Origin: Bradyrhizobium campsiandrae
GTDB taxonomy: Bacteria > Pseudomonadota > Alphaproteobacteria > Rhizobiales > Xanthobacteraceae
DNA length: 49,091 nucleotides
Assembly: GCF_014529705.1 (NCBI RefSeq)
Contig: NZ_JAANIH010000065.1
Location: 1-49,091 of the forward strand
Reading direction: 5' to 3'
The notes under the pieces are model-generated. The model saw nothing but the letters and a program-made list of their open reading frames with translations, was not told the origin of the DNA and searched no databases. Shown piece after piece: positions 42,895 through 49,091 of the stretch. The translations under genes and the position numbers were made by a program. Every line of letters starts with the position of its first letter. Positions within the stretch are counted from its first letter, which is position 1.

Positions 42895-43482
42895 ATGACC
42901 AAACCTGCTCGTTCCTCTCGCGCCAGCGCCCGTGTCATCCCGCTTCGCAAGGGCACCACTCTCGAAATGGTCCGGCTCGCCTGCCCCGACGCGGCACAGG
43001 CACAGCGCATCTCCGAAAGTTTCGGCCTTGCGATCCTGGACAGCGGCGGCATCCGCGATCTGCATGAGCGGCTCATCATCGAAACCGCCGACGCGCTCAA
43101 GGACGGCCTGAGTGAACGCGCAATGCAGATTCACCTTCAACGGATCGTCGGCGCTTATGTTGGCTCCGCGCATGGCGCCGGCCAGTTCTACACCCGCGCA
43201 GTCACCGAAGCGCGAGATGCGACCGCCAAGCTCGCCAACGACGGCCGCGATGAGGACCTCGATGGTCCGGTCGGCTTCGATAGCCAGGCACAGCGCAAGC
43301 GTGAATTCGCCGCCGACATGGGCGTGCAGTCTCACGCGCTTCGCATGGCCGCCGAGGGCGCCGTCGCCGCCTACGAAAGAGTCGTCGGCGAGACCTGGAA
43401 GCCGTTCGAGCGTCCTGTCGACCACACGACCGACACCGTCGGCCGGAAGGCGGCCAAGGCACAGATGTCGGCGTTCGACTGA
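42895..43482 (+). CDS. Conserved hypothetical protein, helix-rich
   Basis: 195 aa. After a basic N-terminus come VRLACPDAAQAQRISESFG, ADALKDGLSERAMQIHLQRI, VGAYVGSAHGAGQFYTRAV and FAADMGVQSHALRMAAEGAV. Mostly helices. AGAAAGGAATTCACC precedes the ATG. A terminator pair follows. The family is not recognised, but the sequence and position look like a conserved member of this module. Confidence 0.65.
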   Translation: MTKPARSSRASARVIPLRKGTTLEMVRLACPDAAQAQRISESFGLAILDSGGIRDLHERLIIETADALKDGLSERAMQIHLQRIVGAYVGSAHGAGQFYTRAVTEARDATAKLANDGRDEDLDGPVGFDSQAQRKREFAADMGVQSHALRMAAEGAVAAYERVVGETWKPFERPVDHTTDTVGRKAAKAQMSAFD

Positions 43483-43489
43483 GGCCGCT

Positions 43490-43509
43490 GGCGGGGCTTC
43501 GGCCCCGCC
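43490..43509 (+). terminator. Terminator hairpin 1 downstream of 43482
   Basis: Perfect 8-bp stem GGCGGGGC-TTCG-GCCCCGCC with a UUCG tetraloop, followed by ATTCTCTTT. A stable hairpin with a weak T-run. Confidence 0.75.
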
Positions 43510-43532
43510 ATTCTCTTTCACCATTCAATGCC

Positions 43533-43559
43533 GGCCGGTCCCTGCGGGCCGGCCTTTTT
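43533..43559 (+). terminator. Terminator hairpin 2 with T-run
   Basis: Stem GGCCGG...CCGGCC (43533-43538/43549-43554) with extra CCC/GGG pairs and TTTTT at 43555-43559. A standard intrinsic terminator. Confidence 0.8.
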
Positions 43560-43822
43560 CATGTTGCACGGCGCGACGGCGCAAACGAGCAAAGAGAAAT
43601 AAATCGAGTTGGACTGCCCCTCGCGGCCCGTAGCGGCGTTCGGTCGATGCTCCGGCCCGCGCGGCAGCGCAACGGCTTTGCCGTCCTCCACTGACGTTCC
43701 GGTCCGGGGTCTCTGTCGCCACTCAGACCACGAGCGCAACCGGATGCGCGACCCCGCAGGTCTTCGCAGCGGACCTCCGCGACGGGCCGCGACGGGCGCG
43801 GTCTTCAACGGAGACTAGGATC
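43560..43822 (+). other. Leader of the ArdC-like gene
   Basis: 263 bp after the terminators without a plausible gene. The AT-rich part (43580-43610) may hold a promoter, but no consensus pair was firm. Confidence 0.45.
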
Positions 43823-44749
43823 ATGACAGGTAAGGAAACGAAACCCCGCGCCGACATCTATGCGCGGATCACCGATCGCATCGTCGCAGACCTGGAGCGC
43901 GGCGTACGTCCGTGGGTCAAGCCATGGAATGCGGCCAACGCCGCTGGACGCATCACGCGGCCGCTGCGCCACAACGGCATGCCCTATCAGGGCATCAACG
44001 TCGTGCTGCTGTGGTCGGAAGCCATAGCGCGTGGCTTCACATCACCTATCTGGATGACCTTCAAGCAGTCGCTTGAACTCGGCGGTCACGTCCGCAAGGG
44101 TGAGAGCGGAACGATGGTAGTCTATGCCAACAAGTTCACGAAGACCGAGACCGATGAGCATGGCGACGACGTCGAACGGACCGTTCCGTTTCTGCGCGCT
44201 TATACGGTGTTTTGCGTCGATCAGATCGACGACTTGCCGGATCACTATTACGGGCGCCCGGCTCCAAGCATCGCGCCGGGGCAACGCATTGCGCATGTGG
44301 ACGGATTCTTCGCCAATACGGGCGCAACCATCCGACATGGCGGCGACAAGGCATTTTTCGCGCCGGCGCTCGATCTTATCCAGATGCCCCCATTCGAGAG
44401 CTTCAGTGACGCGGAGAGCTACGCCGCCACGCTAGCGCACGAATGCGTGCATTGTACTGCGCCGGCGCACCGCGTCAATCGCGATCTCAGCCGCTACGCC
44501 AAAGATCGGAGCGAGCGCGCTCGCGAAGAGTTGGTCGCCGAACTTGGCGCGTGTTTCCTCAGTGCGGATCTCGGTATCGTACCCGAACTCGAGCCGCGCG
44601 CCGATCACGCAAGTTATCTTGCGTCGTGGTTGGAGGTGCTGTCCAACGAGAAGCGCTTCATCTTCTCCGCGGCCGCCCACGCTCAGCGGGCAGTCACCTA
44701 TCTGCACGATCTTCAACCCAAGCCGGCCGAAATCGACCAAGCGGCATGA
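43823..44749 (+). CDS. ArdC-like antirestriction protein (ssDNA-binding + zincin)
   Basis: 308 aa. The N-terminal ArdC ssDNA-binding domain (residues 5-125) has RVDLER-type DLERGVRPWVKPWN, PYQGINVVLLW and WMTFKQSLELGGHVRKGESGT. The C-terminal zincin-like domain (residues 175-290) has HECVHCTAPAHR, matching a variant HExxH (HECVH), with the third ligand Glu in REELVAELGA. ArdC proteins bind single-stranded DNA and counter restriction during transfer. The HExxH here is intact, so it may cut protein. Its own promoter region follows a terminator. Confidence 0.88.
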   Translation: MTGKETKPRADIYARITDRIVADLERGVRPWVKPWNAANAAGRITRPLRHNGMPYQGINVVLLWSEAIARGFTSPIWMTFKQSLELGGHVRKGESGTMVVYANKFTKTETDEHGDDVERTVPFLRAYTVFCVDQIDDLPDHYYGRPAPSIAPGQRIAHVDGFFANTGATIRHGGDKAFFAPALDLIQMPPFESFSDAESYAATLAHECVHCTAPAHRVNRDLSRYAKDRSERAREELVAELGACFLSADLGIVPELEPRADHASYLASWLEVLSNEKRFIFSAAAHAQRAVTYLHDLQPKPAEIDQAA

Positions 44750-45401
44750 GGCGCAACGATCCGCGCCTCGGCCGCTTGCGCTCATCGTTCAACTTTCTAG
44801 AAAATGACGAAGGCCTCGCCTCACGGCGGGGCCTTTCCTATGTGCATCGTCTTGCGTGTGCCGGCCACTGGAGAGGCGGTGCTTCCCATCCTGACGGCGT
44901 AGGCGAGATGCGCCGGGCGGGTTCTTCTGGCTTCCGAGATGCCCGTCTGTTCCTGGGCGAGCGTCTTTCCGAAGCCGCAGAAGGCTGATGTCATCCACGA
45001 TGCGAAAGTCCGGGGTTGTTATTGCGTCGGCTGGACCGGAGGAAAGCTTACGCGGCGCGCGCGAGTCTTTCACCAATGCGCCCGTCGTCGTGCGGTGTGG
45101 CTTGCCTGTCGCTCAGTCGTATCCTCATCGTTCGGCCTGTCGCGCCCAATGCGTCCTCGATTTGGCATGTCTAACCGAAGGCCGTCGTCGCCGCGCTCCG
45201 CCTCGATCAAAAGACCGCAACGGCCGTTCTCGGCTTTCTTCCCCTGGCCGCTGCGCGCCCATTCCTCGCGAGACAGGAAAGCCTCGCCCTGGCCGCCCTC
45301 TACTGCGTGGCGGCCCTTCGGGTGCGGCCCGATCGCCTCCGGTCAACGACAGCCATCGAGGTCGCGATGGTCGCGGCCCGAGAACGAAAGAGGACACGAA
45401 C
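44750..45401 (+). other. 652-bp region without a plausible gene
   Basis: It begins with the terminator at 44810-44836. Several frames are open on both strands, but none resembles a known family. The last 150 bp is the leader of the DUF736 gene with GAAAGAGGACACGAAC upstream of its ATG. This is the longest leader of the module. Confidence 0.5.
44810..44836 (+). terminator. Intrinsic terminator after the ArdC gene
   Basis: AAGGCCTCGCC pairs with GGCGGGGCCTT (one T-G pair) around TCAC, then TCC. Located 60 bp after the stop codon at 44749. Confidence 0.75.
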
Positions 45402-45719
45402 ATGGCTACCATCGGCAACTTCACGGTCAACGGCAACGGCTTCGTTGGCACCGTCAAGACCCTCGCTCTGGGCACCGTCAAGACCAAGATCGTTCCGGCC
45501 GAACGCACTTCGGACAAGGCCCCGGACTACCGCATCTTCGCGGGCGCGAACATCGAGTTCGGCGCCATGTGGAAGAAGAAGTCCCAGGACACGGGCCGCG
45601 AGTACCACTCGGTCAAGCTGGACGACCCGAGCTTCCCGGCTCCGATCTACGCGACGTTGGTCGAGGTCGAAGGCGAGGAAGGCTTCTCGCTCATCTGGTC
45701 TCGCCCGAGTCGCGACTGA
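45402..45719 (+). CDS. DUF736 protein
   Basis: 105 aa. Opening ATIGNFTVNGNGFVGTVKTL, then KAPDYRIFAGANIEFGAMWKK, YHSVKLDDPSFPAPIYATLV and FSLIWSRP: the typical DUF736 sequence. The family is common on alphaproteobacterial plasmids and elements as a small beta-rich protein of unknown function, possibly linked to ssDNA or stable inheritance. ATG at 45402 follows AGAGGACACGAAC. A hairpin follows. Confidence 0.92.
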   Translation: MATIGNFTVNGNGFVGTVKTLALGTVKTKIVPAERTSDKAPDYRIFAGANIEFGAMWKKKSQDTGREYHSVKLDDPSFPAPIYATLVEVEGEEGFSLIWSRPSRD

Positions 45720-45731
45720 GACGCCGCGTAG

Positions 45732-45755
45732 AGGCTCCGCCGCGAGGCGGGGCCT
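45732..45755 (+). terminator. Terminator-like hairpin after DUF736
   Basis: AGGCTCCGCC-GCGA-GGCGGGGCCT, ten pairs with one T-G. Followed by TCACG, no T-run. It separates the plus-strand module from the minus-strand AbiE operon. Confidence 0.65.
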
Positions 45756-45941
45756 TCACGCGTGGGCGAAAAGGAGAACGATTTGTGCAAGGTCTTGAAC
45801 GCGCGCGTAAAGTTGGCAAGTGCATGCCTCATGGCGAGACCGCGAAGAGCATCGTCAGCAGTCACACTGCATCACCTGCGGCCCGTGGCGACGGCCCATC
45901 GCGTACAGGAGTGATTTTTCAGGCTGATGCTCACCTATTGC

Positions 45942-46856
45942 TCATCCAAATAGCCGAGCCAGCGCATCCGATTGCTCGGCGAATTTTCGGGCATTGGTCT
46001 TCCGAAGCCGTTCCAGGTTTTGCAGCTTCCATCGCAACCCGGGAAGCTGCTCCAAGTGCGGCACGCCCAGTAGCGACCATTCGGGAGCTGCGGCAACCAG
46101 CGACAGCAGGAAGCGGCGCTCATCGGCGCTCAGACCTTGCTGCAGTTCGCGCATCATTCGCTCGCGCGCTGCCAAGAGCGCATCGAGTTCAACGGGCTCG
46201 GCGGTCATGCCCGCGAAATTGTGCTCGAAATCCTGGCGGATGTCGCGCAGCGACGGAAACAGGACTTCGTGCACCGGCCGGTTATGGCTCGCGAGATAGA
46301 TGACGAAAGCACGGCGGATGCCGGGCGTGATTCCCTCGTGCGCGAAAAGCTCTGTGACGTCGAACAGATCGCGGGGATGCTGCCGGTCCATCGCCGCAAC
46401 CAATTTGCCGCCATACACGTCTTCGAACGATACCACCGGGATTTCGAGATCCGCTTGCAGCGTGTCGCGCGCAGCCGCTGTCAGCGACGCCATGTGCACC
46501 GGATGGACGGTGCCACGCATGACGAAATTGACCTCGATCTTCACTTCGATGCCGCCCCGACGCACCAGCAGCTTGGTCTCGCCGGACTCCGTTGCGGCCG
46601 GCGCATGGGTCTGGAAGCCCTGCTTCTGCAGGCGCGCGGCCGACTGACGAATAGCCTCGTTGATGTGCTGTAGCGCCTGCTCGCGCGGCAGTGTGTGGTC
46701 GGGAAACACCAGATCGAGATCGACCGACAGTCGCGGCATGTCGCGCACGAACAGGTTGATCGCCGTGCCGCCCTTGAGTGCGAACGTATCCTCGACGAGC
46801 ACCAGCGGCGCCACGCGTGTCAGCAACCGTGCGCTGTCGAGGTAGATCTGGTTCAT
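45942..46856 (-). CDS. abiEii: AbiEii-type nucleotidyltransferase toxin
   Basis: 304 aa. The nucleotidyltransferase core has LKGGTAINLF at residues 27-36 and the metal-binding SVDLDLVF (D-x-D) at 43-51. A conserved late block, EVKIEVNFVMRGT and PVVSFEDVYGGKLVAAMDRQHPRDLFDV, is also present. AbiEii toxins transfer nucleotides onto targets such as tRNA and cause growth arrest, reversed by AbiEi. Its start overlaps the abiEi stop (ATGA). The pair stabilises elements and can block phages. Confidence 0.93.
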   Translation of the reverse strand: MNQIYLDSARLLTRVAPLVLVEDTFALKGGTAINLFVRDMPRLSVDLDLVFPDHTLPREQALQHINEAIRQSAARLQKQGFQTHAPAATESGETKLLVRRGGIEVKIEVNFVMRGTVHPVHMASLTAAARDTLQADLEIPVVSFEDVYGGKLVAAMDRQHPRDLFDVTELFAHEGITPGIRRAFVIYLASHNRPVHEVLFPSLRDIRQDFEHNFAGMTAEPVELDALLAARERMMRELQQGLSADERRFLLSLVAAAPEWSLLGVPHLEQLPGLRWKLQNLERLRKTNARKFAEQSDALARLFG

Positions 46857-47590
46857 GGCTTCAACACCAGGAGCCCATCATCGGAGCGTGACACCCAGGC
46901 CCTGTCGCTGCCCTTGGGCAACTGAGACGGATCGAGCTTGCCGGCCCAAGGCTGCGAGAGTTCGCGGCCGAGCTGCAAGCACAGGCGAACGGTCTTGACG
47001 CTGGTGCACCGCTTAAGCAGGTCTCGCAGCAGATCGGCACGCAGGCTGTAGGTGCTTTCGACCAGCTCGCGCGCTTCTTGCAGCGGCTGCCGGACACCGA
47101 CTTCGCTTAACACCTCCAGCAACGCGCGTTCCGGCGCCGAGACGAGCGGGCCGCTCTTGCGGTTCTCTAAAGGCCGGACATGTAGCAGCGCGCCAGGCTC
47201 TTCCTTGAAGAGGCGCTTGCGGTGGTACTCGGCTGGGAAGCGCTCGGTGAACCAGTCCGGAAGGCGTCCCGCTTTCCAGCCATAGAGGTGGAGGACAGGC
47301 CGTTGTGACAGGTATTGCCGTATACCGTACCAGTCGAGCGCGGACTTGCCACCGACATGCAATCCTTCAAAGCTCCGCTGGAGCAGGACGAGGCTCGGAT
47401 GCAAGGCGGGCGGATCGTTTGGGCGGCAATACAAGCCGCGGGCCAGCCGTTGCAGCCAGCCGGCACGGACATAGTGGACGGCAAGGTCGGCCGAGATCCC
47501 GAGGGCGGCGAGGTCATCGGAGGTCAGCGGCGTCCCGGGCGCCAAGTGGGTATAGAGCTTTTTTAGTTTGTCCCTCTGAATCGTAGCCAT
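46853..47590 (-). CDS. abiEi: AbiEi-type antitoxin and repressor
   Basis: 245 aa. An N-terminal winged helix (residues 1-70: LTSDDLAALGISADLAVHYVR, GWLQRLARGLYCRP) is followed by the AbiEi antitoxin domain with LHVGGKSALDWYG, LHLYGW and VSAPERALLEVLSEVG. Known AbiEi proteins block their toxin and repress their own promoter by binding two inverted repeats. Here two matching repeats lie at 47580-47598 and 47645-47663. The first overlaps the start codon. No ribosome site precedes the ATG, and the -10 box is only 7 bp upstream, so a leaderless message is likely. Confidence 0.92.
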   Translation of the reverse strand: MATIQRDKLKKLYTHLAPGTPLTSDDLAALGISADLAVHYVRAGWLQRLARGLYCRPNDPPALHPSLVLLQRSFEGLHVGGKSALDWYGIRQYLSQRPVLHLYGWKAGRLPDWFTERFPAEYHRKRLFKEEPGALLHVRPLENRKSGPLVSAPERALLEVLSEVGVRQPLQEARELVESTYSLRADLLRDLLKRCTSVKTVRLCLQLGRELSQPWAGKLDPSQLPKGSDRAWVSRSDDGLLVLKP

Positions 47591-47598
47591 GCTACGAT
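47580..47598. promoter_or_regulatory. AbiE operator 1 overlapping the start codon
   Basis: ATCGTAG-CCATG-CTACGAT: 7-bp arms around 5 bp; the CAT at 47588-47590 is the complement of the abiEi ATG. Its arms match those of operator 2. Confidence 0.85.
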
Positions 47599-47625
47599 AA
47601 TATAGATTATTCCAAAGTCCCGCAA
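47597..47625 (-). promoter_or_regulatory. abiE promoter
   Basis: On the minus strand: -35 TTGCGG (47620-47625), 17-bp spacer, -10 TATTAT (47597-47602). The predicted transcription start falls at about 47590, i.e. on the abiEi ATG. Confidence 0.65.
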
Positions 47626-47644
47626 GTTTGGATTTGATGCTTAT

Positions 47645-47663
47645 ATCGTAGTCGAGCTACGAT
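47645..47663. promoter_or_regulatory. AbiE operator 2
   Basis: ATCGTAG-TCGAG-CTACGAT: identical arms to operator 1, with centre-to-centre distance 65 bp, about six helical turns. It lies upstream of the -35 box. Confidence 0.85.
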
Positions 47664-47794
47664 AAGTAATGTCAAACTAAATAAGATCTTCAAGCCTTTT
47701 CTGCGCGCGTCCTCCGGTGGAATAAAGGCCTCGGTTCGGTGTCTCCAGCGTTACCGGGGTTTTGCGTCACACCCTCCCGGGGCTGGAAAAGGCC

Positions 47795-47830
47795 GCCGCC
47801 TGCGTTGGATTTCAAGCGGGCGGCGTTTTT
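47795..47830 (+). terminator. Terminator between abiE and the RHE_PE00001-type gene
   Basis: GCCGCCTGC (47795-47803) pairs with GCGGGCGGC (47816-47824), one T-G, followed by GTTTTTGTT. It works best on the plus strand; on the minus strand it is followed by CTTTTCC and could end the gene at 47882. The rest of 47664-47881 shows nothing else. Confidence 0.65.
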
Positions 47831-47881
47831 GTTCTTATTCTCGGCTCGGCCACCGAGCATCCATAGCACCGACTTTCGCCG

Positions 47882-48976
47882 CTACAGGACGCCCCACGCC
47901 CGATAGCGTCCCCGCCCGGTTGCCTCGCGCAGGCCGAGTTCGGCCACCAGGTTTTGGGCAGCACGGGGTGTGATCCCGAGCTCCGCCGCAATCATGCCCG
48001 CGGAGACGATCGGCCTAGTCAGCACATAGTCGAGGAGAGCCGGCAGATTTGAAGTGGCGCGGCGGCCGGCAAGTTTTCGGGCAAGCAGATTTCTGGTCAT
48101 CAGCCAGCGGTCGTGGTCCTTACGGCCAGATTCGGCGGCGGCGGTCATGGCATCGAGTTGCACGACCAAACGCGCTGCGGCGTCGCGTGGCCGCCGGCGC
48201 TCACGCGGAATGTTCTTCAGCCCAGCATGCAGGCACGGCAGATGCCAGCGCGTTTTGCCGCGGTCCCTCAACAGTGCCGCGGCGAGCAGGTGGCCGAGCC
48301 ACGGCGTGTGCTCGAGCGGCTCGATCTCACCCCAAGCGTCGGCGGCAATCGCCCCTGCTAGGCTCGGCGGCAGGCAGCGGGTTTGGTCGACCACGGCGCG
48401 CCAGTGGTCGAGTCGCCCCTCCTCATCCCAGTCGGGATCGTAGACGAGAGAATCCCGATCCGGCCGAAACCGAGTCTCGTCGGCAAGCCTGCGCTCCGCC
48501 CTAGCGTTCGCTGCGTCGACCGCGTCGAAGGCAGCGGTCAGGTGGGCATCGGTCTCAAGGACGCCGATCGGCCCTTGAAAATCCACCTCCTCCCGCTCCA
48601 CGTCGTCGTCCACCTCAAGACTCCCCTCGCGTCCCTTCCGGTTGCTCGTCTCCTGTTCTCGCTCGCCCCGGCCGCGGAGGCTGGTGAGCCCGGTAGCTGA
48701 CAGCGCCCACTCCGGCTTCGCATCGGCGATGCGCCGACGGGCGCGCAGCACCGCATGGGCGCGCGTCAGCTCGTGGGTGGGGGCGCGGACGTCCATGCCG
48801 GCGTCGTGGAGGACGAGGTCATCGAGGTGGACAAGTTCGCCGTCCAGCCACAGACTGGCGCAGGCATCAGTGAAGTGCGTCCGGCTGATTGCGCCGTCGC
48901 GGATTGGGCTTTTGGCCAGCCGCTCGTCGAGGCGGGCCAATGCATCCTCGGCGGCGGCGAGCGGTGTCGCTTTCAC
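47882..48976 (-). CDS. RHE_PE00001/DUF1612-type protein with C-terminal HTH
   Basis: 364 aa. Opening LARLDERLAKSPIRDGAISRTHF, followed by DACASLWLDGELVHLDDLVLHDAG, a motif set of the RHE_PE00001 family (DUF1612). A variable acidic stretch (GSLEVDDDVEREEVDFQGP) joins the second part, with RLDHWRAVVDQTRCLPP, WLGHLLAAALLRDRGKTRWHLPC, and ends in a helix-turn-helix with VSAGMIAAELGITPRAAQNLVAELGLREATGRGRYRAWGV. The family is widespread on Rhizobiales plasmids. The HTH suggests DNA binding; I do not claim a process. The sequence upstream (48977-49091) is AT-rich and may hold its promoter. Confidence 0.88.
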   Translation of the reverse strand: MKATPLAAAEDALARLDERLAKSPIRDGAISRTHFTDACASLWLDGELVHLDDLVLHDAGMDVRAPTHELTRAHAVLRARRRIADAKPEWALSATGLTSLRGRGEREQETSNRKGREGSLEVDDDVEREEVDFQGPIGVLETDAHLTAAFDAVDAANARAERRLADETRFRPDRDSLVYDPDWDEEGRLDHWRAVVDQTRCLPPSLAGAIAADAWGEIEPLEHTPWLGHLLAAALLRDRGKTRWHLPCLHAGLKNIPRERRRPRDAAARLVVQLDAMTAAAESGRKDHDRWLMTRNLLARKLAGRRATSNLPALLDYVLTRPIVSAGMIAAELGITPRAAQNLVAELGLREATGRGRYRAWGVL

Positions 48977-49091
48977 TTCCCAATTTCAGCGGCACAAACC
49001 TCATAAGTTGTTTAGGTTTAGGAGCTAAGACGAGCGAAATTTTCCGCTAACGATTTCACTGGTCGCTCGATTTGCCACACCGACCGCAAAA

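Noticed and set aside
43518..43808. 96-codon minus-strand frame
   Set aside because: It runs through two plus-strand terminators and has no protein-like blocks.
44988..45401. N-terminal extension of DUF736 by an in-frame ATG at 44988
   Set aside because: The extension is Arg/Pro-rich noise; the ATG at 45402 has a ribosome site and gives the family's standard start.
1..49091. CRISPR array
   Set aside because: No regularly spaced direct repeats were seen.

Overview
The window is GC-rich DNA with the gene content of an integrative conjugative element or plasmid from an alphaproteobacterium, most likely a Hyphomicrobiales lineage (Bradyrhizobium, Nitrobacter, Rhodopseudomonas or Afipia type). 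This rests on the protein families seen: a RHE_PE00001-type protein, DUF736, DUF1419, an AHL synthase heading a VirB-type transfer operon, and HMA-fused CDF and CzcCBA metal transporters. No rRNA, intact tRNA, CRISPR array or unambiguous chromosomal flank is visible.

Layout. (1) 1-1170: decayed genes on the minus strand (thiolase, Csp-like copper protein, an exported fragment, a cupredoxin). (2) 1173-10917: a minus-strand metal operon, read right to left as small exported protein, CzcC, CzcB, CzcA, two exported proteins, an HMA-CDF cation transporter, and an FTR1 permease with a cytochrome c domain. (3) 10918-12132: a scar with fragments of two more genes, a perfect palindrome, two tRNA-3'-end-like stretches and an intrinsic terminator. 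(4) 12133-25536: a minus-strand conjugation operon, in transcription order luxI-type synthase, VirB1-like, VirB2, B3, B4, B5, EexN, B6, VirB7-like, B8, B9, B10, B11, VirD4, LPD7-domain protein. A luxR-type regulator is divergent at 26000, and a near-perfect lux/las-type box sits in front of the synthase. (5) 27774-45719: a plus-strand maintenance and anti-restriction module: small protein, toprim protein, DUF1419, a 1700-aa methyltransferase-helicase, ParB-like protein, four uncharacterised genes, ArdC-like protein, DUF736. It is interrupted by a Recombinase-in-Trio (RIT) element at 27918-31353, bounded by a 34-bp inverted repeat with one mismatch. (6) 45942-47590: a minus-strand AbiE type IV toxin-antitoxin operon with two identical-arm operators. 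(7) 47882-48976: a RHE_PE00001/DUF1612-type protein.

How it fits together. Cell density probably controls the mating channel through the LuxR/LuxI pair. EexN would limit redundant entry. The methyltransferase-helicase and ArdC would protect incoming DNA, ParB and AbiE would favour retention, and the metal operon is the selectable cargo. The most noteworthy signals are the RIT element with its ends, the twin AbiE operators overlapping an apparently leaderless start codon, the VirB1 homologue lacking its catalytic glutamate, and the 1700-aa methyltransferase-helicase in its conserved-looking neighbourhood. No ParA and no relaxase catalytic domain were found here, so the element must extend beyond the window or rely on proteins in trans.
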